From contig CANQUH010000010.1 of NCBI GenBank assembly GCA_947626965.1, forward strand, positions 1 to 48,235: a DNA stretch of 48,235 nucleotides, in the 5' to 3' direction. The notes beneath the pieces were generated by a model, which did no database searches, was not told the origin of the DNA, and was given only the letters and a program-made list of their open reading frames with translations. Origin of the DNA: an uncultured Lachnospiraceae bacterium (GTDB lineage Bacteria > Bacillota > Clostridia > Lachnospirales > Lachnospiraceae). Shown one piece after another: positions 26,940-35,495 of this stretch; within the stretch, counting starts at the first letter, position 1; each line of letters starts with the position of its first letter. The translations under genes and the position numbers were made by a program.

Positions 26940-29192
26940 TTACCAGTACCTTCTCGCACTGACCGGCGTACGATATCCGTAATCAGAAACGATAATGCCT
27001 GTGCTCGAGTTGCTCGCGTGTACAACCTGACCGCCGCCCATGTAGATTGAAACATGTCCGATTCCGCTGCCGCCTTCATAGAACAGAAGGTCGCCCGGCT
27101 GGATGCTGCCTAAATCCACCGGCGTACCGCTTCCGGACTGAGCTGCCGCCGTACGCGGAATGCCGATTCCAAAGTTCGCAAATACTGACTGTGTAAAGCC
27201 TGAACAGTCGGCTCCGTTCGTCAGGCTTGTGCCTCCCCATACATACGGATTGCCCACAAACTGAAGCGCGTAATCCACGATAGCCTGGCCGCCGCCCGAA
27301 GTATAGTTTTCTGTATACTGAGCTTCCGGCTCTTCATATTCCTCCTCCGACCAGTTCTGTTCTTCCTGAACCGGCTCCTCATAGTAATCTTCCGTATACC
27401 CTGTATCTTCCACAGGTGTCTCTGTATAATCCGTGCCTGCCGCAGCCGCGTCCGCCGCGTTCTGCGCATTCACATATTCCTGATAGGCCGCCTGCGCTGC
27501 CTGTGCCGTATCGTAAACGTACTGCTCATCCGCCTGCTGCGTGGCCGCATCCGCTGTGGCCTGCGCGTCCAGATAATTCTGGTAAGCTGTATCTGCCGCC
27601 GACTGTGCCTCCGAAGCTCCTCCGTCAGACCAGGTCTGCTCCTCATAGTAATCCGCCGGTGCCGGCTCTTCATAATAATTGTCCGTATAGCCTGTATCCG
27701 TGGAAGACGTTCCCTCAGATCCGGTATAATCCGCTCCTGCTGCAGCTGCGTCCGCCGCGTTCTGCGCATTCACATATTCCTGATAAGCCGCCTGCGCTGC
27801 CTGTGCCGTATCGTAGACATACTGCTCATCCGCCTGCTGCGTGGCCGCATCCGCTGTAGCCTGCGCATCCAGATAATTCTGATAGGCTGCGTCCGCCGCC
27901 GACTGTGCCTCCGAAGCTCCCCCGTCAGACCAGGTCTGCTCCTCATAGTAGTCCGCCGGTGCCGGCTCCTCATAATAATCATCCGTATAGCCTGTATCTG
28001 AGGAAGACGTCCCCTCAGATCCGGTATAATCCGCTCCTGCCGCTGCAGCGTCCGCCGCGTTCTGCGCGTTTACAAATTCCTGATAAGCCGCCTGCGCTGC
28101 CGCCGCCGTATCCTGAACATATTGCTCGTCCGCCTGCTGCGTGGCTGCATCTGCTGTGGCCTGCGCGTCCAGATAATTCTGATAAGCTGCGTCTGCCACG
28201 GCCTGCGCGTCCGAAGCTCCTCCGTCTGACCAGGTCTGCTCCTCCGCGGCCGGTTCCTCATAATAATCTGCCGGCGCCGGCTCTCCATAATCATCGCCTG
28301 TATAAACTGTATCTGAGGAAGACGTTTCTTCATATCCTGTATTATCCGCGCCTGCTTCCCGCTCCGCCGCAAGCTGCGCCTCATACGCTTCCTCCGCCTG
28401 CTTCTGCTCATCGAGATAGGCAAGCCACTGCTCGTCCAGCCGTTCCTGCTCCTCCTCAAGCGTCTCGCCGGTCGCGTAATAAGTATCGTAATCCACGTAA
28501 TAGGCGTTCACATAGCCGTAGGTATCTCCGCCGAGGGCCACCTTCATCCAGTCTCCCTCATATGCGACAACCTCAAGCTGATCCGAATTTCTCGCCACAC
28601 CAACCGACTCGGAATCCTCATCCGGCTCCGCGCGGACCATCAGCGCGTCCGGATGTACGGTCGCCACATTGTAGGCAACCTGCTGCGCGATGGCATCCGC
28701 CTCCGAACCCACCGCAAAATAATCGGCATTCACATAGCCTGTCACATTTCCTGTCTGAACCTCATACCAGTCTCCGACTTTGCCAAGAATCGTGGCGGAA
28801 CCATTGTTGTAGATCTTTCCGACAACCTCTCCGTCCGTGCCGGCGCTGGTACGGATATTAATATATTCATCACACTGCGCAAAAGCGAGCGTCCCGTTCA
28901 GACTTGTGTCCTCAGCCTGACTCTCCGCTGTATCCGCGGCCCCGCTGTTCCCAGTTCCGTCATCGACAGTCCCTTCCACTGTCTCCGCACCGGAATTGCT
29001 GCGCTCTGCCTGAATCTCATCCATAATTTCCTTCACTGATTTCTGACTGTCGGAATCCTCCGTATCATACTCTGCAGAACCGATCCCTGCAAGCGGTTCA
29101 TTTTTTGCTGCCAGAACAGATGTACCTGTACCGGTAAAAGCAATCCCCGTCGCCAGAAAGCACGCCGTAAATTTTAATGCCCCTCTGTTCAT
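26940..29192 (-). CDS. Secreted SH3b-NlpC/P60 peptidoglycan hydrolase with tandem repeats
   Basis: A 750-residue secreted cell-wall hydrolase. A signal peptide occupies about residues 1-28 (FTACFLATGIAFTGTGTSVLA). Two bacterial SH3 domains follow: one around YINIRTSAGTDGEVVGKIYN and GYVNADYF, the second around ALMVRAEPDEDSESVGVARN and GYVNAYYV. The centre is a long acidic, Ala/Gln/Tyr-rich region with three 100-residue repeats. The C-terminal NlpC/P60 domain has Cys in NGADCSGFT near residue 660, His in GIGHVSIYMGGG and a third polar residue in VVHASN. It probably cleaves D-Glu-diamino-acid stem-peptide bonds. A strong own promoter and a terminator make it monocistronic. Confidence 0.92.
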   Translation of the reverse strand: MNRGALKFTACFLATGIAFTGTGTSVLAAKNEPLAGIGSAEYDTEDSDSQKSVKEIMDEIQAERSNSGAETVEGTVDDGTGNSGAADTAESQAEDTSLNGTLAFAQCDEYINIRTSAGTDGEVVGKIYNNGSATILGKVGDWYEVQTGNVTGYVNADYFAVGSEADAIAQQVAYNVATVHPDALMVRAEPDEDSESVGVARNSDQLEVVAYEGDWMKVALGGDTYGYVNAYYVDYDTYYATGETLEEEQERLDEQWLAYLDEQKQAEEAYEAQLAAEREAGADNTGYEETSSSDTVYTGDDYGEPAPADYYEEPAAEEQTWSDGGASDAQAVADAAYQNYLDAQATADAATQQADEQYVQDTAAAAQAAYQEFVNAQNAADAAAAGADYTGSEGTSSSDTGYTDDYYEEPAPADYYEEQTWSDGGASEAQSAADAAYQNYLDAQATADAATQQADEQYVYDTAQAAQAAYQEYVNAQNAADAAAAGADYTGSEGTSSTDTGYTDNYYEEPAPADYYEEQTWSDGGASEAQSAADTAYQNYLDAQATADAATQQADEQYVYDTAQAAQAAYQEYVNAQNAADAAAAGTDYTETPVEDTGYTEDYYEEPVQEEQNWSEEEYEEPEAQYTENYTSGGGQAIVDYALQFVGNPYVWGGTSLTNGADCSGFTQSVFANFGIGIPRTAAAQSGSGTPVDLGSIQPGDLLFYEGGSGIGHVSIYMGGGQVVHASNSSTGIIVSDYGYRTPVSARRYW
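27421..28320 (-). repeat. Three tandem 300-bp repeats in the NlpC/P60 gene
   Basis: Units start at 27421, 27721 and 28021 with an exact 300-bp period (100 codons). Each encodes a helical Ala/Gln/Asn-rich half (AYQNYLDAQATADAATQQ, then YVNAQNAADAAAAG) and a Tyr/Pro/Glu-rich half (EEPAPADYYEEQTWSDGGAS). The two units nearest the catalytic domain are the most alike; the unit nearest the SH3 domains is more diverged. In-frame periodicity suggests a variable-length wall-spanning spacer. Confidence 0.92.
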
Positions 29193-29274
29193 TACTTATC
29201 CAACCTCCAAAAAACCTGTATGTTAAAAATTCCTTTCTATTTATTACGAATTTGTTAATTTTTATTACGCAGTT

Positions 29275-29303
29275 ATCATACCAAAATTTAAAAAATATGT
29301 CAA
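29275..29303 (-). promoter_or_regulatory. Sigma-A promoter of the NlpC/P60 gene
   Basis: On the minus strand TTGACA (29303-29298), a 17-bp AT-rich spacer and TATGAT (29280-29275) form a near-consensus promoter about 85 bp upstream of the hydrolase start codon. Confidence 0.8.
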
Positions 29304-29354
29304 GAGTTTTACAGATTTTTATTTCCCGTGGATAAACGAAGGTTATTACAAAAA

Positions 29355-29378
29355 AGAAAAAATGTGCCAGAGGCACAT
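29355..29378 (-). terminator. Rho-independent terminator after the alpha/beta hydrolase gene
   Basis: Directly after the hydrolase stop, the minus strand reads AATGTGCC-TCT-GGCACATT followed by TTTTCTTTTTT. Confidence 0.85.
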
Positions 29379-30332
29379 TTAATCCGGGTTAATATTTTTT
29401 TCCATCCATTTGTACACGTCCTGATAAACCTTTTCTCTGTCCTCCTCCGCCTCGTTCAGTATCTCATGGCGGAGTCCATCGTAAATCCTGCACTCCACCT
29501 GTTTCATGCCAGTCTCCTTAAAGAGATTGACGACTTTGCGCACGCCTTTTCCAAAATTTCCGACCGGGTCATCGCCTCCCGAGATAAACAAAACAGGAAG
29601 GCTGCGCGGCATGTTTTTCAGATACCTGGGGTCCGATATCTTCAGCATTCCGCGGAACATATTAAAATAGCCGTTCAGCGTAAACGGAATCCCGCATTTT
29701 GGATCCTCCAGAAAAGCGTCCACCGTCTCTTCATTCTTGCAGAGCCAGTCCGACTCTGTTCTGAGCGGATGAAATCTTCTGTTAAAATTTCCAAACGACA
29801 GCCACCACACGAGACGGCTCCTGTGACGCCAGCCCATGATCATGGCCTCCAGCCCGGACAGGAAAACTCCGGCCTCCAGGATCACCCTCGGCTCCTGTCC
29901 GGTTCCGCAGATCACTGCCCCGTCAAGTCCGTTTCCATAACGGCAGATGTACTGGCGCACCAGAAAAGATCCCATACTGTGTCCAAACAGAAAATACGGA
30001 ACATCCGGGTACTGCTTTTTCGTCCGCTCATACACACTGTGAATATCACGGAGCAGCGTCCGGTTTCCCTTCTTTTTCGCAAAATACCCGTAATCCTTCT
30101 CCGAGACGATGGAATCCCCATGACCAAGATGATCGTGCCCGACAACCAGGATTCCCTTTCCCGCGAGATATCTGGCAAAATCCCGATACCGCCCGATATA
30201 TTCCGACATTCCATGGCAGAGCTGCATAACAGCCCGCACATTCCCCTCCGGAATCCAGCAGATTCCATGCAGGGTGGTCCTCCTGTCGTGGGAGAACAGG
30301 GTGAACTCTTCCTCTCTTACTTCACGTTCCAT
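29379..30332 (-). CDS. Alpha/beta hydrolase, monoacylglycerol lipase/lysophospholipase-like
   Basis: A 317-residue serine hydrolase of the Hydrolase_4 type. The oxyanion region is AVMQLCHGMSEYIGRY, the nucleophile elbow is FGHSMGSFLVRQY with Ser near residue 104, the acid lies in PVLFISGGDDPVGNFG and the His in YDGLRHEILNE. There is no signal peptide, so it is cytoplasmic. An upstream ATG at 30359 is possible, but the ATG at 30332 has a strong TGGAGGAAATTTT site. Likely substrates are monoacylglycerols or lysophospholipids. It ends with its own terminator. Confidence 0.9.
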   Translation of the reverse strand: MEREVREEEFTLFSHDRRTTLHGICWIPEGNVRAVMQLCHGMSEYIGRYRDFARYLAGKGILVVGHDHLGHGDSIVSEKDYGYFAKKKGNRTLLRDIHSVYERTKKQYPDVPYFLFGHSMGSFLVRQYICRYGNGLDGAVICGTGQEPRVILEAGVFLSGLEAMIMGWRHRSRLVWWLSFGNFNRRFHPLRTESDWLCKNEETVDAFLEDPKCGIPFTLNGYFNMFRGMLKISDPRYLKNMPRSLPVLFISGGDDPVGNFGKGVRKVVNLFKETGMKQVECRIYDGLRHEILNEAEEDREKVYQDVYKWMEKNINPD

Positions 30333-30433
30333 AAAATTTCCTCCATTACCCCAATCCATGTTCGGCAGTTTCCATTTATTTCCGGCAGGCAGTTCATCCC
30401 TCTGTCTAAGATGGGGAATCCCTCTGTTTTTCC

Positions 30434-30970
30434 TTAAAGTACATCGTAAATCCTGTCAAACTCACTCCTCGCAACAAAATTAAAATCTGCGTCCGTCACA
30501 TTCTGCCTGTCATCATACTGAATATCATAAAACACAATGACGGCATCTCTGGCTGCGGTCAGCGTATCTCCCCACAGCGGAGCCGAAAAATACGCGTCTT
30601 CGCTGGATTTATCGATGGAAAGTCCCTTATGGCTGATCAGAAACTCCACTTCCCGGCACATCGGCTCCCCGATATCCCATGCCATGAGAGGTTTCGGGAT
30701 CTGCTCATATTCGTCCCCGCCCAGCGGTCTGTGATTCTTCAGGAAAAACTCTCTGCTGTTGGGATACGGTCTCCCGGAAGAATCGAGCTTAATATAATCA
30801 CCTGTCTCCGCCTCCTCTCCATCAGTCGCTTCCCGTGAAAAGATTCTCCAATGAGACGCGTCTGCCTGTTTTACAAGTCTTTCCTTTATCAGTTCATCAA
30901 TCATCGGACTTTTCTCTCCCAGACAGTACGCTTTTACTGTTTTGCCTCTCTTTTTCTTTACCGTCTTCAT
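30434..30970 (-). CDS. Hypothetical protein with phage-like PGDYI-type domain
   Basis: A 178-residue protein, last in the minus-strand kinase/phosphatase cluster. The N-terminus (KTVKKKRGKTVKAYCLGEKS) and the central ETGDYIKLDSSGRPYPNSRE, followed by FFLKNHR, recall small phage proteins that begin KKVRKKPV and contain PGDW/PGDY. The C-terminal third (DAVIVFYDIQYDD) looks like a separate acidic extension. The start has AAAGGAGAGAATCA before ATG. Its placement 68 bp after the tail-anchored protein suggests co-transcription. The function is unknown; the resemblance to phage proteins is from recall, not a search. Confidence 0.65.
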   Translation of the reverse strand: MKTVKKKRGKTVKAYCLGEKSPMIDELIKERLVKQADASHWRIFSREATDGEEAETGDYIKLDSSGRPYPNSREFFLKNHRPLGGDEYEQIPKPLMAWDIGEPMCREVEFLISHKGLSIDKSSEDAYFSAPLWGDTLTAARDAVIVFYDIQYDDRQNVTDADFNFVARSEFDRIYDVL

Positions 30971-31038
30971 TGATTCTCTCCTTTCATATCATATACACAG
31001 AGGCTTATCATCTGGTATTTTCTCCGGATATTCTTTTT

Positions 31039-31377
31039 TTAATTCCACCCAAACAGAAAACTGGACAGAATCATCCCCGCCAAAACGCCGAGCAGTGCTG
31101 CGATTATCGATGATTTTTTCACACCCACATCTTCCGGTTCCTCTTCCAACTCTTCCAGCTCTTCCAGCAGATCCTCATCCGGCAGTTTTATTTCCCTCAG
31201 TAATTTATCCAGCAGACCTTCTCTTTTTGGCCCTTCCTCCGGCAGTCTTATCTCCTTCAGAAATTTATCCTCCGAATCTTCTCTTTTCGGCTCTTCCTTC
31301 TGCATATCTTTCTCCGGCAGGTCTTCTTCCGTTATCTTTATTTCCTCCAAAAATTCACTGATCTTTCCCATCTTTGT
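31039..31377 (-). CDS. Small acidic tail-anchored membrane protein
   Basis: A 112-residue protein, highly acidic, with a C-terminal hydrophobic helix (IIAALLGVLAGMILSSFLFG) ending two residues before the stop, as in tail-anchored proteins. The cytoplasmic part has three imperfect repeats, EIKITEEDLPE, EIRLPEEGPKRE and EIKLPDEDLLEE, spaced about 30 residues apart, suggesting repeated linear docking motifs. The ATG at 31377 has a perfect GAAGGAGGAACAAAG site; a longer frame to 31437 overlaps the kinase gene and is rejected. As the gene directly after the kinase/RyR gene, it could tether that complex to the membrane or serve as a substrate; this is inference. Confidence 0.75.
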   Translation of the reverse strand, partial: TKMGKISEFLEEIKITEEDLPEKDMQKEEPKREDSEDKFLKEIRLPEEGPKREGLLDKLLREIKLPDEDLLEELEELEEEPEDVGVKKSSIIAALLGVLAGMILSSFLFGWN

Positions 31378-31426
31378 TCCTCCTTCATCTAAGCTGAACT
31401 TATTATAAGCAAAAGGAATTTTGGGG

Positions 31427-34165
31427 CTAAACCACAATCAGATCCAGCACAGAATACACAATATCCCTGTCCAGCTGCTTAAAGTCACGGTTCCTGTAGG
31501 AGTCTTGAACAGGCTTCATGATCTGCTGCAGCTTTTCCATCTGCTCCCGGACAGAAACTGTACTCCGGCTTCTTTCTCTGCCATCCAATTTATCCTTCAC
31601 AACTTTCACCGCCCGTTCCCAATTTACCCGGCAGGTCTGATCCTGATGATTCGGACGCTCCCCCATATGCTCCGCACATTCTCTGCTGCACTGACAAAGA
31701 TCACGCAAATCCGGCAGCAGTTCCGAATCAGCAGTCTTCAGCATATCAGAAAACAATTCCTCCAGCTCTTTCATGATTACAGATTTATGCCTGCAGTACC
31801 ACCGGTAAATATCATAACTCACTTTATCCAGAGGATCCAGTTTGTCTGTCTCCTCTTTTGTCATTTCCTGCCAGTTGTCCGGCGGAAGTCTTTTCACCGG
31901 CTCCGATGATACCAGGAGCGGATGTCTGATCTTTTGAGGATCACGTTTGTCTTTCCAGTCGTTCCCTTCCTGATAGGCATAAGAATCCATTTCCTCCACA
32001 GCGGCCGGCCTGTGCCCCGCCGAAAGCATATACGCGGTCCATGAACGATGCTCCAGCCACCCCAGCCTTTCAACAATCTGCTCATCGTTCAGCTTTTCAA
32101 AATACGCCCGGAACTTTCCCGGCTGACCAATATCAATCCCAACCGATCCCATCTTGTAGATTCCATGAAGGGCCGCTCTCTCAGAAGACATAATATTGTA
32201 AATATTTTTCCTGTAATCCTGTTCTGTCTCCGTCCTGTCCCACGTATTCTCCCCGGATACATTGTTCATAGCCCCCCGGTAATAAGCGTGCGCCATCAGT
32301 CCCATCTGATAGATCTGTTCTCTGTACATTTTTTCGCTGTACATCTCGCTGACATTGTTCCTGCTGATTATATGGAGATCCATTTTCTTTTTATATTCTT
32401 CCTGATTTGCCAGATATCCGCTCTTCTGAAGACATCCGACACAGATTCCCGGACAATTCGCACCTTTCGCAGAACGATACAGCGCCTCCGCCATTTTCAG
32501 TACGGCCACTTCCGAATCAAGCAGCGCAAAGTACCGGTACTCCTCCTCATACAGTTTTGTTATCCCCTGCCCGGCTTCCTCATTCAGAATACGGATACTG
32601 GCAAGCGGACTTCCGACCAGATTACAGTCCAGACAGTCCGGCAGCTGCTTCCCGTCAATTTCCACCCTGACAGCCTGCCGCAGTCCGGCATTTTGTTCTG
32701 TATACTCATTCCAGAACTGCTCCGCGTCCGGGGAAAGAACGGCGATCTCAAGATCCGTATCCAGCATCTGCCCTATGGACAAAACCGCAGACAAAAAACC
32801 GTTCCGCATCCTGTGCTTCCCCACAAGCGCTGCCTTCAGGATCCTTTTCCCACTTCCTTCACGCGCCCCGCACGCATAACGGAACATCGGAAATTTCTGC
32901 AGCATATTATAAGCCGCAAACGTATCATTAGCATTTGCCATCTCCGACTGGGATATGTACGCCTCATAATGCATCTTCCTGTAAAAATCATCCAGAAATT
33001 CCCTGATCTTTTCACAGGAATAAAAACCTGACAGATAGCGTTCCCACTGTTCAGAGAACATATTTTTCAGCAGATTCATAAGCTCATCCGCCGCGTCCAG
33101 CGTAATATCATACTTGCTGACCAGACGTCTGGTCAGACATCTGAACATATCTTCCCGGCATTTTTCTTCGAATCTCTCCTTCTGATCCGGAACATGTCCA
33201 AACAAAATCCGGAAAAACAGAACACCAAGACTATATACAGCGGCGCTCTTCTCAATATAATCCTTTTTGATCTCATCAAAAGAATGTCTTCGGAGAATAC
33301 CCTCCAGATTCCTGATCTCCCTGGAAGCGTATTCTTCATGATAAAAGATATTACCCTCAGCCTGATGCAGCCGGTCGATCTCATTCAGGTTCAGAATACT
33401 GTCCAGATCGAACAGCCGAAGCTGGTAATGGTTCTCTGTCTGATTGATCACCAGAAAATTATCAAGACTGATGTCAAGAAGCATAAAACCATTTTTCTCC
33501 AGAATCGTCATCAGATCCGCCAGATACAGCATCAGAAACAGTTTCTTCTGAAAATTTCCGAACCAGCCCATCTTTTCCCGAAGAGATTCTCCGTTATGAA
33601 AGTCACTTATTATGTAGTAAGTGTCCCCATAAGAAACCAGATACTCCGGCTCAACCACAATCTCTAGGAATCTTGGATCCGAATAAAATTTTTTCTGCCA
33701 CTTATAACTCCGGACAAATTGATGGAACCTGCTTTCAAGCTCTGTCGGCGCGCTGCCGCCGTCCTTCCAGACCACACTGGGGATATGCAGTTTTTGATTA
33801 CCGCTGTTTCTGGTAATTCCCCATATATTTCTGAAACTGTATGGATAAAACTCCTTCACAACTACCTTTCTGTTATTGCTCAGAAGAATTCCCTCGTAAG
33901 CTATGCAGGTAATGCCCTGATCCGACAAAAGATTTTTAATTTCTATCTTTACTGTATTTTGCCTGTCCTGGTCTGTCCGGATCTGTTTCTTCTTATCCTT
34001 TCCCTTCTCCCTCTGCTCTTTCTGACCCTGTCTCTCTGGTTCCTGCTCCTGTATTTTCTTTCCAAATGGGATCTGATCCAGATCTGCAATACAAAAATCA
34101 TATATTCCAGGCTGCATGGGAATTCTGTCAGTGTTCGTCTTTATTTGTCTTCCTCTGTCATTCAT
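31427..34165 (-). CDS. Ser/Thr kinase-like protein with Rossmann-like and RyR-like domains
   Basis: A 912-residue multidomain protein. After a charged linker (residues 40-70), the kinase-like domain (about 75-390) shows the ATP-binding Lys104 in VVVKEFYPYSF, catalytic Asp231 and Asn236 in LLDISLDNFLV, and metal-binding Asp253 in LFDLDSI. HRD and DFG are altered, but the key residues remain. A middle region (about 430-600) begins RILKAALVGKHRM and has alternating beta-alpha character like a degraded nucleotide-binding Rossmann fold. Near residue 705, WLEHRSWTAYMLSAGHR and RHPLLVSSE resemble prokaryotic RyR domains. Start ATG overlaps the phosphatase stop (ATGA), so the kinase and phosphatase are made together. 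Likely a sensor kinase; target and ligand unknown. Confidence 0.78.
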   Translation of the reverse strand: MNDRGRQIKTNTDRIPMQPGIYDFCIADLDQIPFGKKIQEQEPERQGQKEQREKGKDKKKQIRTDQDRQNTVKIEIKNLLSDQGITCIAYEGILLSNNRKVVVKEFYPYSFRNIWGITRNSGNQKLHIPSVVWKDGGSAPTELESRFHQFVRSYKWQKKFYSDPRFLEIVVEPEYLVSYGDTYYIISDFHNGESLREKMGWFGNFQKKLFLMLYLADLMTILEKNGFMLLDISLDNFLVINQTENHYQLRLFDLDSILNLNEIDRLHQAEGNIFYHEEYASREIRNLEGILRRHSFDEIKKDYIEKSAAVYSLGVLFFRILFGHVPDQKERFEEKCREDMFRCLTRRLVSKYDITLDAADELMNLLKNMFSEQWERYLSGFYSCEKIREFLDDFYRKMHYEAYISQSEMANANDTFAAYNMLQKFPMFRYACGAREGSGKRILKAALVGKHRMRNGFLSAVLSIGQMLDTDLEIAVLSPDAEQFWNEYTEQNAGLRQAVRVEIDGKQLPDCLDCNLVGSPLASIRILNEEAGQGITKLYEEEYRYFALLDSEVAVLKMAEALYRSAKGANCPGICVGCLQKSGYLANQEEYKKKMDLHIISRNNVSEMYSEKMYREQIYQMGLMAHAYYRGAMNNVSGENTWDRTETEQDYRKNIYNIMSSERAALHGIYKMGSVGIDIGQPGKFRAYFEKLNDEQIVERLGWLEHRSWTAYMLSAGHRPAAVEEMDSYAYQEGNDWKDKRDPQKIRHPLLVSSEPVKRLPPDNWQEMTKEETDKLDPLDKVSYDIYRWYCRHKSVIMKELEELFSDMLKTADSELLPDLRDLCQCSRECAEHMGERPNHQDQTCRVNWERAVKVVKDKLDGRERSRSTVSVREQMEKLQQIMKPVQDSYRNRDFKQLDRDIVYSVLDLIVV

Positions 34166-34851
34166 TTTGCCGTACTCACCTTCTTCAGCTGAATAAAACT
34201 CTGATCATCCTCCCTTTGCAGATAAATCTTCCCACCTTCCAGTATCTCCCAGATCCTGTTCTCCGTGAACTCTTTACTCAAAGGATACTCATACATACCG
34301 TCCGAACACAAAACGATCTGATCCAGATCCCCGATATTTCCGCACCTTATTTTTATACGCTCCGGCAGATTTTCGGAGATCGTCAGAAATGTTCTGTCGC
34401 TGCCGCAGCTGACCGGCCAGGACAGCACACGGACATGCCGCTTCTCTTTTCCGATAATTATACCATCCCCCAGATGCAAGAGCAAGTAACTGCCGGTCTC
34501 CATATTCACGATAAAAGCCAGAAGCGTAGAGCCGAAACAATCCGCGGGCAAATGGCTGCGGTCCATATACCCGCTGATAATCTCTATAATTCCTCCCATC
34601 AGTTCTCTGGTCAGTTCATACCTCGACAATCTCCGCAGATTTCCCGCCTCCGACAGGGTCAGCAGCTTTTCCGCCGTATATTTCACCACCTCGGAAACAC
34701 ACGCGGCATTGATATCGCTGATCCCTGTTCCGTCCGCCAGAACGATCACCTGTCTGTGATTTCTCTCTTTATAGTACACCTGATCCTGACACTTCATCTT
34801 TTTATTTTCATGATATTCACCAGTCCTCCTGTCTGACGACATCTTCCACAT
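34162..34851 (-). CDS. PP2C-family protein phosphatase
   Basis: A 229-residue metal-dependent Ser/Thr phosphatase of the PP2C/PPM family. Motifs in order are CQDQVYY near residue 21, VIVLADGTG with the metal-binding Asp40-Gly41, GSTLLAFIV near 107, LHLGDGIII near 127, VLCSDGMYEY near 182 and EDDQSF near 215. All metal-coordinating acids are present, so it should be active. The start has AGGAGGAAGCTTGAA before ATG. It is coupled by a 4-bp overlap to the kinase/RyR gene and is its natural antagonist. A phosphatase-kinase pair is also part of the TerY-P triads described by Aravind and colleagues, but no vWA gene was recognised here. Confidence 0.87.
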   Translation of the reverse strand: MWKMSSDRRTGEYHENKKMKCQDQVYYKERNHRQVIVLADGTGISDINAACVSEVVKYTAEKLLTLSEAGNLRRLSRYELTRELMGGIIEIISGYMDRSHLPADCFGSTLLAFIVNMETGSYLLLHLGDGIIIGKEKRHVRVLSWPVSCGSDRTFLTISENLPERIKIRCGNIGDLDQIVLCSDGMYEYPLSKEFTENRIWEILEGGKIYLQREDDQSFIQLKKVSTAK

Positions 34852-34879
34852 TTCAAGCTTCCTCCTGTTTAATTATTTG

Positions 34880-35410
34880 TTAATTGTTATCGTTTCCGTC
34901 GGCATCATCGGCCTCCTCATTGTCTTCTTCCTCTATATAATCGTCGTCCTCATCCTCACTATCGTCGCCTTCGTTCTCATCATCGTCGTCCTCGTATTCA
35001 TCGTCATCCTCGTACTCATCGTCATCGTCCTCATCCTCCTCGTCATAATAGTCATAATCGTCGTCCTCATCTTCCTCGTCACAGGAATCGTCATCAGTAT
35101 CATCATTTCCTATACATTCCAGTTTATACAATATATCCGACAGCAGCTCATCACTGTCATCCTCCGCATCATCTTCCACAACTTTTGTGAATATCATTTC
35201 CCACCCCCCAAGGAAAAAACTGTATGTGCCCTGCCTGCTGATCGAAGGATTATATCTCTTGGCGGAACCTTCCAGATTCCACCCGTCATTTAAGAAAGCA
35301 GCCACGATTTCCTCCGCGCGAGGTCTGGATTCAATATAAAGCCTTCTTCCGTTATAGTACTCTTTTTCCTGTCCGTCATGAATGTTTATAATTCTTACCA
35401 GAGTTTTCAT
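34880..35410 (-). CDS. Hypothetical protein with hyperacidic C-terminal tail
   Basis: A 176-residue protein of unknown family. The first 80 residues (beginning MKTLVRIINIHDG, containing SFFLGGWEMIFTKV) form a compact alpha/beta-like domain. The last 80 are almost only Asp and Glu with scattered Tyr, encoded by GAT/GAC/GAG/GAA runs. Such tails mimic nucleic acid or bind basic proteins; tyrosines in an acidic context could also be modification sites. The start has AGGGAGGACAACT before ATG, and the stop is 28 bp before the PP2C gene, placing it in the same operon. Slippage in the triplet-rich tail could vary its length. No function is assigned. Confidence 0.75.
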   Translation of the reverse strand: MKTLVRIINIHDGQEKEYYNGRRLYIESRPRAEEIVAAFLNDGWNLEGSAKRYNPSISRQGTYSFFLGGWEMIFTKVVEDDAEDDSDELLSDILYKLECIGNDDTDDDSCDEEDEDDDYDYYDEEDEDDDDEYEDDDEYEDDDDENEGDDSEDEDDDYIEEEDNEEADDADGNDNN

Positions 35411-35495
35411 AGTTGTCCTCCCTGCATCTTATTTTTATTTATATTACCCTCTGTCGGAATTTTATTTTTTTCGTCCGCAAAGATCTCTTTTGATA

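Noticed and set aside
29098..29376. A 92-residue minus-strand frame between the NlpC/P60 and hydrolase genes
   Set aside because: It spans the hydrolase terminator and the NlpC/P60 promoter and runs into the signal-peptide coding region, so it is not a gene.
34877..35293. A plus-strand frame that reads as a very hydrophobic Ile/Val/Leu protein
   Set aside because: It is the complement of the Asp/Glu codon runs on the minus strand; the minus-strand gene has the ribosome binding site and operon context.
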